From positions 22,933-86,932 of the forward strand of contig JAGBAA010000112.1 of assembly GCA_017939795.1 (NCBI GenBank): a DNA stretch of 64,000 bases. Reading direction: 5' to 3'. The notes beneath the pieces were generated by a model. The model had not been told where the DNA came from. It was given only the letters and a program-made list of their open reading frames with translations, and made no database searches. Each line of letters starts with the position of its first letter. The stretch's first letter is position 1. The position numbers were made by a program, and so were the translations under genes. Source of the DNA: Thermoguttaceae bacterium (lineage in GTDB: Bacteria > Planctomycetota > Planctomycetia > Pirellulales > Thermoguttaceae). Below, one piece after another: positions 35,991 through 45,349 of this stretch.

Positions 35991-38234
35991 ATGAAACGAA
36001 TCAATTTTCAAAAACTTTCCGCCCGGCTTTGTGCGGCGGCACTCCTGCTCGGAACACTGATTCCGATGACGGGATGCAATCCGCAGATGCCGCTTTACCT
36101 CGGAAAGCACAACGCCCCGCTTCCGGTAGATCCGTACCTTGATATGGCGACCCAGATCGAGTATCCGGACACGGAAACGGAGACGATCGAAGAGGTCAAA
36201 GGTGCGCAGGCGCCTCTGACGATCAACAATTCCAAAGGCAAGGAGATCGTCAACATTTCGCTTGAAGAAGCGATCCGCTGCGGTCTCTACAACAGCACAG
36301 TCATTCGCAATCTGGGAGGGATCTCCTACGGCGCGAACGGCTCGAGCGGCCAGCCTTCCGCCCTGACGACGAATCCGTCCAGTGCCTCGACGATCTACAA
36401 TCCGGCCATCACGGAAACCGACGGCCGTTACGGTGTCGAAGCGGTCCTCGCGGATTTCGATGCCCAGTGGTCCAGCTCCTTGACGTTCCAGGACAATCGG
36501 TCCGTGGAAAACCTGGCGAGCAACGGACGTCTGGCCCGTCTGAAGACCCGCGGAAGTTCCTTCTCCACTCAGCTGCAGAAAACCAACGCCACGGGCGGTA
36601 CGTGGACGACCCGTCTCACGTCCGACTACACGTGGTCCAATTCTTCCTCGCTGGCCGTGGACGGATACTATAATGTGGGCCTCGAAACGGAATTCCGTCA
36701 GCCTTTGCTTCGCGGAGCAGGTACACAGTTCAACCGCATCGCCGGTCCCGGCGCCCTGCCCGGTTTCTACAACGGCGTGATGATCGCCCGTCTTCGCACG
36801 GACCTGTCGCTGGTCGACTTTGAATCCTCCGTCCGCAATCTGGCGGTGGACATCGAACGCGCCTACTGGGAACTGTACTTCGCATACCGTCGTCTCGACT
36901 CGGTCGTCGCCGGCCGCAACAAGGCGCTGGAGACCTGGCGTCAGGCGCAGGCGAAATACGAATCCGGCTACCGCGGCGGTTCGGCTCAGGAACGTGCCCA
37001 GGCGCAGCAGCAGTACTTCATGTTCAAGGGTTCTGTTGAATCCGCGCTGGATGCCCTCTACAAAGCCGAAGCCAACTTTCGCTACATCATCGGTCTGACG
37101 AGTGCCGACGGCCGTCTGTTCCGTCCGAGCGATGAACCGAGTGTCGCGAAGATCACCTTCGACTGGAACGAAGTCCACTGCGAAAGCATGAGCCGCAATA
37201 TCGAACTGCGCCGTCAGAAGTGGGTCATCAAACAGTCCGAACTGGAACTGCTCGCCTCGAAGAACTTCCTTCTCCCGACCCTTGATCTGGTGGGACGCGG
37301 AAGTGTCGGCGGCGCGAATGAACACTACTGGGACGTCAACGGCGGAAGCAACAGTGCGATGGGCCAGATGACGAACGATGGTCTCTGGAGCGGTTTGATC
37401 GGTGCTGAATTCACCGTCCCGATCGGATTCCGCCGCGAACGCTCTGCCGTACGCAACGCAGAACTGGTCCTGGCCCGCAACCGCGCGCTCCTTCAGGAAC
37501 AGGAACTGGAAGTCACCCACCGTCTGGCGCACGCCGTCCGTGACCTCGAAGACAATTACGTCCTGGCTCAGACCTACTTCAACCGCCGTGTCGCGGCCCA
37601 GAAGGAAGTCGAAGCGACGAGTGCCGCCTACGAAACCGGAAGCATCACGCTGAACATCCTCCTCGACGCCCAGCGCCGTCTGGCCGAGGCCGAGATCGAC
37701 TTCTTCCGCGCAGTCATCGACTACAATCTGGCGATCGTGGACATCCACACGCAGAAAGGTTCGCTGCTCGAATACGACGGCATCACGCTGACCGAAGGCC
37801 CGTGGGCATCCAAAGCATACTTTGACGCTCAGAAACGTGCCCGGATCCGTGAAAAAGGCCGCTACATGAACTACGGCTTCACCCGTCCGAACGTGATCTC
37901 CGAAGGCGCCTACCGCCAGCACACCGGTCTGGTCGATCCGGCAGCACTCCGGAAGCAGATGGAAGAACACTTCTCCAACGCCGGAACCATCCCGCAGGCG
38001 CAGGGAATGCAGCCGCAGGGAACGCTGGAAGTCATCCCGACGCCGGCTCCGAATGGTCAGTCGATCCTCAGCCCGGCACCGGCTGCCTCGATGGAAGTCA
38101 TCCCGACGCCGGCTCCGCGCCAGGTCACGAGCACCGGGATCACGCAGACCAGCTACATCGATCCGACGAACGTCGCGGTCGGCCCGGTCCCCGGAGAAGT
38201 CGGAAGCAAGACCTTCCTGAAACTCAAGAAATAA
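35991..38234 (+). CDS. TolC-family outer-membrane efflux lipoprotein
   Basis: 747 residues, longer than classical TolC (about 470). A lipoprotein signal has the lipobox MTGC (Cys29). Two outer-membrane-efflux repeats follow: the first starts at ISLEEAIRCGLYNS (about 90) with long helices such as AYWELYFAYRRLDSVVAGRNKAL, and the second contains the beta/helix pattern of VLARNRALLQEQELEVTHRL and AYETGSITLNILLDAQRRLAEAE. A Pro/Ala-rich C-terminal tail of about 150 residues holds the duplicated phrase EVIPTPAP. It should form the outer-membrane channel of a type I or RND system, but no pump gene is adjacent. A terminator follows. Confidence 0.92.
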   Translation: MKRINFQKLSARLCAAALLLGTLIPMTGCNPQMPLYLGKHNAPLPVDPYLDMATQIEYPDTETETIEEVKGAQAPLTINNSKGKEIVNISLEEAIRCGLYNSTVIRNLGGISYGANGSSGQPSALTTNPSSASTIYNPAITETDGRYGVEAVLADFDAQWSSSLTFQDNRSVENLASNGRLARLKTRGSSFSTQLQKTNATGGTWTTRLTSDYTWSNSSSLAVDGYYNVGLETEFRQPLLRGAGTQFNRIAGPGALPGFYNGVMIARLRTDLSLVDFESSVRNLAVDIERAYWELYFAYRRLDSVVAGRNKALETWRQAQAKYESGYRGGSAQERAQAQQQYFMFKGSVESALDALYKAEANFRYIIGLTSADGRLFRPSDEPSVAKITFDWNEVHCESMSRNIELRRQKWVIKQSELELLASKNFLLPTLDLVGRGSVGGANEHYWDVNGGSNSAMGQMTNDGLWSGLIGAEFTVPIGFRRERSAVRNAELVLARNRALLQEQELEVTHRLAHAVRDLEDNYVLAQTYFNRRVAAQKEVEATSAAYETGSITLNILLDAQRRLAEAEIDFFRAVIDYNLAIVDIHTQKGSLLEYDGITLTEGPWASKAYFDAQKRARIREKGRYMNYGFTRPNVISEGAYRQHTGLVDPAALRKQMEEHFSNAGTIPQAQGMQPQGTLEVIPTPAPNGQSILSPAPAASMEVIPTPAPRQVTSTGITQTSYIDPTNVAVGPVPGEVGSKTFLKLKK

Positions 38235-38290
38235 ACCGGATCTGAATCAGATCGGAATCGTACTCTGCCTTGCAGAGCTTAATGGGAGAA

Positions 38291-38322
38291 AATCCGCCGG
38301 AAAACCTTCGGCGGATTTTTTT
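38291..38322 (+). terminator. terminator of the TolC-like gene
   Basis: AATCCGCCG (38291-38299) pairs with CGGCGGATT (38309-38317), followed by T (to 38322). Confidence 0.9.
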
Positions 38323-38497
38323 GTTCATCCAGCAGCCGTGCATCCGTTCCCCTCGCAGATCCTGCCGCTAAAAAAACAAAAACAAAAACAAAAAGATCAA
38401 AAAGTTTTTGAAGGGAGAGTCTGAGAGGGAAACAATTTCCAAAATGTTTCCCTCTCACGGCCGCAGCGACATGACGGGCAGCCAGACGGCTCTCGAA

Positions 38498-38583
38498 GAG
38501 TGCCGGCGCGCGTGGGACCTTCCCTGCCGGAGTTCCCGCCGAGGTTTCTGCTGGACAGAGTGCCGCCGCGCGTGGGACCTTCA
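38498..38583. repeat. 26-bp direct repeat, 60 bp apart
   Basis: Two copies of a GC-rich 26-bp sequence (AGAGTGCCGSCGCGCGTGGG then ACCTTC), at 38498-38523 and 38558-38583, in the 415-bp gap between the TolC-like gene and the convergent GH5-like gene. They differ at one base. No gene is supported in this gap. Confidence 0.85.
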
Positions 38584-38649
38584 GCCGAAGATCTCAACCA
38601 CTGAGAACACAGAATACCAACAGGATCCCCCTTCAAAAGCACTCGATGC

Positions 38650-39891
38650 TTAAAGGATCTGGCAGACTTCCTTCAGACGGTTCGCCAACTCATACGCGAG
38701 TTTCCGGATCTCCCAGAGGTCCGCGTTCGGATCGTTTCGAAATTTCTCGATCTTCGCGGTCGGCAGGTCGCACATCGGGACCAGCTCGCAGGCTTCCAGA
38801 AGGTTGGCGGCCACCTCACAGGCGTCGAGCAGCTTTTTCTTGTCGCTGCGGCGATAGTCAAAAGCATCCGACGTATACTCTTTCAGAGCTTCTTCGATCA
38901 GCGCGATGGCACGGTCCGCTTTTCCTTCACGATTCGGATTCGGCGGAATGACGGAAGTTCCCCGGTTGCGGAAGCATCCAAACATGGCGGCGATGGTCCC
39001 CGCGTCGCGGATGGTGCCGTCCTCATAGAAAATACCGTGCTCGTCGATGCAGCGTCCGTGGATCATCAGCTCGAACAGGACCCAGCCCATCTGGTACTCA
39101 TGGCAGTACTGAAGGACCATTTCATACGGATTAGCTCGTGCGAGGCACCCCATTTCCGTATTGATGACGGGCTTTCCGAGCTTTTCGCCCCATTCCTTCG
39201 CTTTATCGAAGTTGGCGCGAATGCGTTCCCGACGGTCACTGTAGTCGTGGAAGGAAATGACGTCCAGCATCTTTGCCGTCGATTCCTCGATCTCAAACGC
39301 CGTCGTGTATCCGACCGTCAAAAGCGCGTTCGGCGCAAGTTTCGCGACCAGCGCGATCTCCCGGCGCAGGAACGCCCACGTCTCGGCTTTCCGCGCTTCA
39401 CGCTCTTCTTTCGGAGCCTCGCTGATGTACTTATTGCAAAGCGGTTCGTTCATTAAGTCGAACATCAAAAGTCCCGGTTCGTCCTTCAGCGCATTCACAA
39501 ACGCAGTCGCGAAGGCATCTGCAGAGGCATACGCTTCCGGTTTGATCGTTGCGGGATCCAGCATGTTGCCGTTGAAAAGGATCGGCATCGATTTGTACCC
39601 GCACGCATGGCACGTCCGCACAAATTCAACGATCCGCTGAACATACGCATCGCCGTCCTTTTCATACGCCCCGCGGCTGAGCCAAAATCGGACCGTATTC
39701 AGCCCAACGCGCGATCCGTAGGCCAACTCCTTCTTCGCCTGCTCCGTCGGCCGCCAATTATAGCAGACTCCGCGGATCTTCGAACAGTCGATCTGCGGTT
39801 TTTCGGCAAAAACAGCAGACGTTATTCCCAAACAGACCAGCAAAAGCACGGCCGTAAACAGACGGCAGGACAAAAATTTTCTTCCAGACAT
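38650..39891 (-). CDS. secreted GH5-like glycoside hydrolase (clan GH-A)
   Basis: 413 residues. A signal peptide (LFTAVLLLVCLGITSAVFAE) is cleaved near residue 29. A TIM barrel follows: IRGVCYNWRPTEQ at strand one, GLNTVRFWLS, the acid/base strand MFDLMNEPLCN (about 144-154) and the nucleophile strand PVINTEMGCLA (about 245-255). The order NEP then E at strands 4 and 7 defines clan GH-A; the family (GH5 subfamily or relative) is uncertain. A helical C-terminal part of about 90 residues follows the barrel. It is a single gene, convergent with the TolC-like gene. Confidence 0.85.
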   Translation of the reverse strand: MSGRKFLSCRLFTAVLLLVCLGITSAVFAEKPQIDCSKIRGVCYNWRPTEQAKKELAYGSRVGLNTVRFWLSRGAYEKDGDAYVQRIVEFVRTCHACGYKSMPILFNGNMLDPATIKPEAYASADAFATAFVNALKDEPGLLMFDLMNEPLCNKYISEAPKEEREARKAETWAFLRREIALVAKLAPNALLTVGYTTAFEIEESTAKMLDVISFHDYSDRRERIRANFDKAKEWGEKLGKPVINTEMGCLARANPYEMVLQYCHEYQMGWVLFELMIHGRCIDEHGIFYEDGTIRDAGTIAAMFGCFRNRGTSVIPPNPNREGKADRAIALIEEALKEYTSDAFDYRRSDKKKLLDACEVAANLLEACELVPMCDLPTAKIEKFRNDPNADLWEIRKLAYELANRLKEVCQIL

Positions 39892-40075
39892 AAAATTCCC
39901 TTTCCGGATCCTGAAAAGGCTGGAGGATCCATACGAACATTTTTAAAATAAAAGCGTCCTCACTCTTGAACCGAACGCGGACAGTCTGCTTTGATTATAC
40001 TGGACGCATCCTGAATTTCAAGGGTGAAGACGCTGAAAATTTGGAAAATTTCGGAATTTATCCGGTCCGCGGTGC

Positions 40076-41158
40076 TCAGTCTTCCAGCATCGCGCGGATA
40101 TTTTCTTCCGTGACGGGCGAAATGACGCCGTTTTCGGTGATGATCCCGGCAATGTATTTCGCGGGAGTCACGTCAAACGCAGGATTGTAGACGTCTACAT
40201 CTTCCGGAGCCGTCTGTTTGCCGAATCCATGCGTCACTTCACGTGCACTGCGCTGCTCGATCGGGATCTGATCTCCGGTCGAGAGCGTCAGGTCGAATGT
40301 GCTTTTCGGAGCCGCAACGTAGAACGGGATCCCGTGCAGATGCGCCAGACACGCAACGCTGTACGTCCCGATCTTATTCGCCGTGTCGCCGTTTGCCGTG
40401 ATCCGGTCCGCACCAACAACGACAGCCTGGATCTTTCCTTCACGCATGACCTGCGCCGCCATATTGTCGCAGATGAGCGTGACGGGGATCCCGTGCTGCT
40501 GGAGTTCCCATGCCGTCAGACGCGCTCCCTGAAGCAGCGGCCGGGTCTCGTCGGCGTAAATGTGAAGTTTCTTTCCATGCTCCGCCGCCCAGAAAAACGT
40601 CGCCAGAGCCGTTCCGTAATCCGCAGTCGCCAATCCGCCTGCATTGCAGTGCGTCAGTACTCCGGCACCGTCCGGAAGCAGTTCCGCCCCATGTTTTCCG
40701 ATCGCACGGCAGATCTCGCGGTCTTCTTCATGAATGGCGCGCGCCTCCATCAAAAGCCGGTTCGCAACTTCCAGCGGATGGAATGTCTGTGTCGCATCCA
40801 TGAGTTTCTTCACCGCAGCCGCGATCTCCTTCATCCGGTCCAAAGCCCAGAAAAGATTCACGGCCGTCGGACGGCTCGAGGCCAGGTACGCGGTCACTTC
40901 ATCAAAACGGGCAAAGAACTTCTCTTCATCCATTTCATCCAGCACGGTCTGAATACCGATGCACACGCCGTATGCCGCAGCGATGCCGATCGCCGGCGCA
41001 CCGCGGACCCGCAGAGAATGGATCGCTTCCCAGACTTTTTCCACGCAGCCTTTCGAATAGTCCAGCTGACGATACTCGACAGGCAAAAGTGTCTGGTCGA
41101 TCAAATACAGGGTGCCGTCCGCACCGCCTTCCCAATGAATGGTCTCTGGTTTGCTCAT
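40076..41158 (-). CDS. mtnA: S-methyl-5-thioribose-1-phosphate isomerase
   Basis: 360 residues, full length for the family. The enzyme turns methylthioribose 1-phosphate into methylthioribulose 1-phosphate in methionine salvage. Family segments are RVRGAPAIGIAAAYGVCIG (about 50-68), LTHCNAGGLATADYGTAL with the catalytic Cys (about 168), and VVGADRITANGDTANKIGTY with the catalytic Asp (about 248). It belongs to the eIF-2B alpha/beta/delta-like fold. The metallophosphoesterase gene is 43 bases upstream on the same strand and may be co-transcribed. No other mtn gene is in the window. Confidence 0.95.
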   Translation of the reverse strand: MSKPETIHWEGGADGTLYLIDQTLLPVEYRQLDYSKGCVEKVWEAIHSLRVRGAPAIGIAAAYGVCIGIQTVLDEMDEEKFFARFDEVTAYLASSRPTAVNLFWALDRMKEIAAAVKKLMDATQTFHPLEVANRLLMEARAIHEEDREICRAIGKHGAELLPDGAGVLTHCNAGGLATADYGTALATFFWAAEHGKKLHIYADETRPLLQGARLTAWELQQHGIPVTLICDNMAAQVMREGKIQAVVVGADRITANGDTANKIGTYSVACLAHLHGIPFYVAAPKSTFDLTLSTGDQIPIEQRSAREVTHGFGKQTAPEDVDVYNPAFDVTPAKYIAGIITENGVISPVTEENIRAMLED

Positions 41159-41201
41159 TTTTATTTTTCCGGTCCTTTCCGGAGTTTGAATGTGGAATGG
41201 A

Positions 41202-42080
41202 TCAATAGGAATGTACCGGCAGCACGTATGTCCGGTAATTCCACTGCGTGAGGCGGTCCGCCGTCGGGATCAGCATACAGTACGCATTCTGTCCGCTGCA
41301 GTCAATGATCGCCTGCCGGGAATTCGGAAATTTAAATCCTTCCGGACAGGGTTCATGACCGCATACGAGGATCTCGGCCTGAAGCATTTTCGCAAAAAGA
41401 TCTGCGTTTGTCTGGCGGTAATCCCGTCCCCAAACCAGACGATAGACCGACCCGTCCCGAATCAGATCCGATCCCGGATCGAGGGCACGATAAAAAATCG
41501 TTTCATCAAAAGGACGTTCGCGGGAATCCAGCTGATCCGGAATACTGTGAGACAGAAAAACGTGATTCGAGATGGAAACCGCCAGCGGACAGGTCTCCAG
41601 ATAGGAAAACATCGCGAACCGAACCTCATCCGCCCGTGTGCCGTAATCACGAAACATGCCGAGTGCAAACGACGTGTTCAGAAGCTGCCGATTTTTCTGG
41701 ATCGGATAGCGCGTCAATTCCGCCAGCTCATGATTGCTCATGATATGGTGTACTCTCTGCGGATACCGGACCTTCATCTCCGCAACACGAGTCAGCATTC
41801 GATGGGACACACATCCCCCCTCTGGAAATTGCGGTCCGCCATGGCAGATCTCCTGAAAAATGAGATGCCGTTCCGGATTCTTCCCCAAATCGGCTTTCCG
41901 AAGGATCCCTTCATAATTGGCTTCGTGTCCGTGCAGATCTCCCGTCAGAAGAACGTCTTTTGCGTTCCGGCTATTAAGCATTACGAGATTTCCATCCCGC
42001 ACAGCAGTTGAATTATTGGCATCTGCCGCAGCGCGAAAGATCTCGATCGCCTGATCGGCAGTGAAAGGAGTTGGATTCAT
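41202..42080 (-). CDS. calcineurin-like metallophosphoesterase
   Basis: 292 residues from the ATG at 42080; the frame is open to a TTG at 42113. Metal-site motifs in order: LLTGDLHGHEANY (about 46-58; the first Asp-x-His), IMSNHELAEL (the Asn-His-Glu block) and LVCGHEPCPEG (the late Gly-His). The protein is soluble with no signal peptide. Relatives act as serine/threonine or diadenosine-polyphosphate phosphatases; the substrate here is unknown. It precedes mtnA. Confidence 0.86.
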   Translation of the reverse strand: MNPTPFTADQAIEIFRAAADANNSTAVRDGNLVMLNSRNAKDVLLTGDLHGHEANYEGILRKADLGKNPERHLIFQEICHGGPQFPEGGCVSHRMLTRVAEMKVRYPQRVHHIMSNHELAELTRYPIQKNRQLLNTSFALGMFRDYGTRADEVRFAMFSYLETCPLAVSISNHVFLSHSIPDQLDSRERPFDETIFYRALDPGSDLIRDGSVYRLVWGRDYRQTNADLFAKMLQAEILVCGHEPCPEGFKFPNSRQAIIDCSGQNAYCMLIPTADRLTQWNYRTYVLPVHSY

Positions 42081-42346
42081 CGTTCTGGATATGCGTGAAA
42101 TATCTGAATACAAAATACGATGCAGTGTGAAACAAAAAACGCATTTCTATTAAAGTACCAGAATATTTTCAGTTTGTCCAGACCTTTGCCCCCAAAATTT
42201 CAAACTTTTCCCAAAAAAATCCCTCTTTCCCGAATTTCATATTTTGGTTTTTCTACCCGTTTTACCGGGATTGAATCAGACTTTAATCAAAGTTTCTGAA
42301 AATTTAAAAATTTTAAACTTTTTTTATTTTTTTCTCGGGAAAGTAC
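42081..42346. other. AT-rich intergenic region
   Basis: No gene seen between the metallophosphoesterase start and the promoter at 42347. Confidence 0.6.
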
Positions 42347-42375
42347 TTGCCAGGAATCCATTTCAGTGTTAAAAT
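42347..42375 (+). promoter_or_regulatory. promoter of a small-RNA candidate
   Basis: TTGCCA (42347-42352), 17 bases, TAAAAT (42370-42375). It is oriented away from both neighbouring genes. Confidence 0.78.
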
Positions 42376-42381
42376 ACAAGT

Positions 42382-42577
42382 ATCCATGAAGGATGACTTT
42401 TCTCTCCTCTTTTTCCTGAAATTCGACAAATCATACCACTGGGGATGGAAGGATACGGGAAGAAAGAGCGTCTTTAATTTGGGGAGCGGTGCCGAGGGAA
42501 CGGTGTCGCGAAATTCGCTTTTCCTCCATAGATACCAAAAGGGGCAGCCTGAAGTTTCGTCTTCCGGCTGCTTTTTT
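42382..42577 (+). ncRNA. candidate small RNA, about 195 nt
   Basis: A near-consensus promoter (42347-42375) and a strong terminator (42544-42577) bracket about 195 bases. The only plus-strand frame of note (ATG at 42386, no ribosome site, almost at the start point) has its stop at 42584-42586, beyond the terminator, so a protein is unlikely. A pyrimidine-rich block (about 42400-42416) can pair with a purine-rich block (about 42456-42470), which would give a long internal hairpin. Size and isolation are like 6S RNA, but I cannot confirm the 6S bubble. Class unknown. Confidence 0.6.
42544..42577 (+). terminator. terminator of the small-RNA candidate
   Basis: GCAGCC-T-GAAG (42544-42554) pairs with CTTC-C-GGCTGC (42561-42571), loop TTTCGT, then six T (42572-42577). 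Confidence 0.92.
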
Positions 42578-42960
42578 ATTTCTTGAAAAAGGCATCGAAA
42601 ACCGATCCCGGTGAGTGCGTCTGTGAGGAAGTGAACGGTCGGATGCGTGCGGAAAACGGACTGCGGGAAAGATCTCGGAGAAAAACGCTGAAAATACGGC
42701 TGAAAATACACAAAACGTCCCTGAAGAAAAGTCTCCAGGGACGCGTCATGAAGAAAACCGTTGGTTTTCAAGAGGGATCTGCATGGGAAATCCCAAGGCC
42801 GGGACCTCCCAAATATTCGGGTTTTCGTTCGCTCATTCTGAAAGAACGGCAATGGTATCTCAAACGGTGTCCCAGATCCGAACGTTGGAAATGAAACGGG
42901 ATGTTCTTTCAGACAGTGCCCCAAAGTTTCCCGGTTTGGGGCAAAACGTTTCTCTTATCC
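42578..42960. other. intergenic region with two hairpins
   Basis: No supported gene. GTCCCTG and CAGGGAC form an inverted repeat near 42718-42743, and GCCCCAAA (42918-42925) pairs with TTTGGGGC (42935-42942) just after the lipoprotein gene; the latter has no T run and is a weak terminator candidate. Confidence 0.55.
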
Positions 42961-43530
42961 TCAGCCGCCGTTGTCGCCGGACACGAGGTTGCCGACACGG
43001 TGAAGATGGTCCATATCGATCTTGATGACTTCCATCTTCTCTTCTTCCTTGACGGTATACGGTACCGGCCAGCCATTGCGGGTCACTTCCGTATAGTAGA
43101 CCTTGCACACCCAGTGCGAGTGATGGAGCTGCGCAGGACCGACGAGCGGGAACTGACGGACCGGATCGACGATGTCCTGAACTTTTTCTTTCACGATGAT
43201 GATGTCATTGTGCTGAACTTCGTAAAGTCCCGGCCAGTTGCCGCGCACATTATGGATCTCGTGGAACTTGCGCATGATCTGGTCATCGCTCGGTGCGTCT
43301 TCCGCAACGTGAGGACGTCCAGCCGGAATCGGATCCAGGACCTTCATCTTTGCATAGCGTTCCGCCATCGCATTGTCCTCTTCCTTATTCTGGAAATAGG
43401 GCGAAACCGGGACCGGAACGGAAAGAAGACCAAGGTGCGGACCCATCGTGCAAAACGCACAGCCGCTGGCCGTGAACAAAACAGCCGCCATCGCGGTGAA
43501 AATCATTCCTTGCAAACTTGTTTTCAACAT
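42961..43530 (-). CDS. lipoprotein of unknown function
   Basis: 189 residues. The signal peptide ends in a lipobox TASGC (Cys24), followed by a second cysteine (CAFC). The mature part is soluble and mixed alpha/beta, with an acidic stretch (NKEEDNAMAERYAK) and a C-terminal domain of about 90 residues containing WPGLYEVQHNDIIIVKEKV. It resembles planctomycete-specific lipoproteins with no assigned function; I recognise no enzyme motif. It stands alone. The start has GAGGG about six bases upstream. Confidence 0.82.
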   Translation of the reverse strand: MLKTSLQGMIFTAMAAVLFTASGCAFCTMGPHLGLLSVPVPVSPYFQNKEEDNAMAERYAKMKVLDPIPAGRPHVAEDAPSDDQIMRKFHEIHNVRGNWPGLYEVQHNDIIIVKEKVQDIVDPVRQFPLVGPAQLHHSHWVCKVYYTEVTRNGWPVPYTVKEEEKMEVIKIDMDHLHRVGNLVSGDNGG

Positions 43531-43883
43531 GACTCCCTCTCATATTTGAATATCTGACGGAACGAAAATAAGCAGGCTTATTCTCGCTCTGATGGCAATC
43601 TTTTTCGGATACACTGATTGTATCGTCATGTTGCATGGTAAAACTTGCGGATTTTTTCACTTGTAGCGATTTTTTCAGGAAAAAATTTTCGAGTCAGAGA
43701 AAATAGAAAAGGCAGGCAAAACAGAGGAACATGATCTCACCCCAAATACAGAAGATCCCCGCAGTCCCGGAATCGAGTCTCTTGCCAAAGATCCAGGCAT
43801 GACTCCACGGAGCTTCTTTTCCGAGGCGGTACCTGCCGGTTTCTCACCTTCGGCGGCTCGCTATCTTCCAGGACGGCGGATAT
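43531..43883. other. intergenic region upstream of the lipoprotein gene
   Basis: About 350 bases without a supported gene; a clear promoter could not be identified. Confidence 0.55.
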
Positions 43884-45137
43884 TTATCGGGAACTCTCCG
43901 GCTGAGGCGGTCTGGGACGACCTTCCTGTTTCGGTGCGGAGGGAATGTTTTCTATTTTTTCAGCCGGTTTTTCTTTCGGTTTCATTTCCGGATCGCTTTT
44001 CATTCGCCCAGCCGACTCTTCTGTCCGGTCAAAGAGCAGCTCGGAACCGTCATCCGGCCCATATTCCGGCAGGATCTCCTCACCGTTTTTCCAGATTTCC
44101 GGAAGTTCCTGAGGTTTCGGAAGCACCTCCGGGATCTGTGGTTTCCGCAATTCATATTTTTCCCAGGATCGCGGAATTTCTCCGTTAAATTCCCATGGGA
44201 TCATTTTCTGAAGCGTATGCTCCAGTTCCTGTTCCAAATGATGTTCGATCCGGGGTTCTTCTGACCGGCTCTTCGGAAGGGCATTTTCTTCCTCAATTTT
44301 CGGCATTTCCTCCTCTTCAGGAGGTTTCGCATCCCCGTCTCCGCCGATCTCATCATAGTAGATCATTCCGCCGAGCGATGTCCCGAAAAGTCCGGTCGTG
44401 CTGGAAGAATAGTCGGTCCGGGAACGCGGAAGTTCCGTCTGAGACGGCGCGACGCGCTGCTGGTCGTTGAAATACTGTGCGTAAAGCCAGATGACTCTCG
44501 CCAGCGGCTCACCAACGTTCGTGAGATAGTAGGCGTTTCCGTACCCGCCGAATCCGGGGATCTCGAGCGGCAGGCGTCCTCCTCCGTTCCCGCCGGCCAA
44601 TCCACCTGCATCCCCAGGCGGAATACCCGGAATGAGAGACTGAGCGGGATCGTCGGTGAGTTCTTCCCCCATATCGCCGACGGCGGTTTCAGAGACCTCT
44701 TCTGCTGCCGCCAGAGCTGCGGAACTCCGCTCGGCCCAACGTATTCCTTCCCCCTCCAGCGCCGTCCAGGAAACGTCCGTGAGCCGCGCCGCAGTGCGAT
44801 CCGTACCCTTCTCGGACGGTTGGCCGGGGAGAATGGAGCCTGCTGCCGCATCTTCCGGAAGAGAAAGCCCCTCCGTATGGAGAGTTCCCTCCCCCGGAAT
44901 TGCCGGAGCGTAAACCGCGCTGGAGGAAACCAGATTCTCCGGAACCTTCGCAGCCGTCTCCATCGACACAGCAGGCTGGAGAGGAGAGAGTGCGCTCATG
45001 ACCATTCGCTCTTCCAGAGCCTCCGCACACATCGGCCGAAACCGAAGATTCCGCGGTCGATTCGAGTGCCGGGGCCGGCGTCTTTTCCACGAAACGCCCC
45101 GCTGACGATCACTGATCCTGAAAAAGGGAATGCTCAT
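43884..45137 (-). CDS. secreted Pro/Glu-rich protein with a LEPR-XLL-like N-terminal motif
   Basis: 417 residues from the ATG at 45137, which has a perfect AGGAGG five bases upstream. The N-terminus is strongly basic (WKRRRPRHSNRPRNLRFRP) and is followed by CAEALEERMVMSALSPL, matching the planctomycete surface-protein motif of the LEPR-XLL type (consensus like LEPRxLLS or LEDRxxxS). The rest is low complexity: Ala/Glu-rich, a Gly-rich centre (GDAGGLAGGNGGG), then Pro/Glu/Lys-rich repeats to the C-terminus. No enzyme domain is seen. It probably is exported and sits on the cell surface. It is divergent from the alpha/beta hydrolase gene, with 212 bases between them. Confidence 0.78.
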   Translation of the reverse strand: MSIPFFRISDRQRGVSWKRRRPRHSNRPRNLRFRPMCAEALEERMVMSALSPLQPAVSMETAAKVPENLVSSSAVYAPAIPGEGTLHTEGLSLPEDAAAGSILPGQPSEKGTDRTAARLTDVSWTALEGEGIRWAERSSAALAAAEEVSETAVGDMGEELTDDPAQSLIPGIPPGDAGGLAGGNGGGRLPLEIPGFGGYGNAYYLTNVGEPLARVIWLYAQYFNDQQRVAPSQTELPRSRTDYSSSTTGLFGTSLGGMIYYDEIGGDGDAKPPEEEEMPKIEEENALPKSRSEEPRIEHHLEQELEHTLQKMIPWEFNGEIPRSWEKYELRKPQIPEVLPKPQELPEIWKNGEEILPEYGPDDGSELLFDRTEESAGRMKSDPEMKPKEKPAEKIENIPSAPKQEGRPRPPQPESSR

Positions 45138-45259
45138 GTTCACCTCCTGTCCGTTTCATTATTGGAAAGAAGTCAAGCGCATGATCCTTCACCGGACCAA
45201 AATACTCCGAAATTTTTAGAAATTTCCCGGTTTTTATTGAAAAATACCCCGGGAGGTCC

Positions 45260-45287
45260 TTGCCTCTTCTGCGTTTTGGTTTACCAT
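45260..45287 (+). promoter_or_regulatory. promoter of the alpha/beta-hydrolase gene
   Basis: TTGCCT (45260-45265), 16 bases, TACCAT (45282-45287). Leader about 55 bases. Confidence 0.55.
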
Positions 45288-45349
45288 AAAAGGAAGAAAT
45301 TTTTATTGGAATGAAAGATGCAGGACCTGAAAATGCTTCGGAGGCACCC

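Noticed and set aside
35976..37970. A 664-codon minus-strand frame over the TolC-like gene
   Set aside because: It mirrors a clear TolC-family gene on the plus strand and has no domain of its own.
38397..38642. A minus-strand 81-codon frame across the 26-bp repeats
   Set aside because: Its peptide is just the translation of the repeats; no ribosome site or family match.
42386..42586. A small protein encoded inside the small-RNA unit
   Set aside because: No ribosome site, start almost at the predicted transcript end, and stop codon beyond the terminator.
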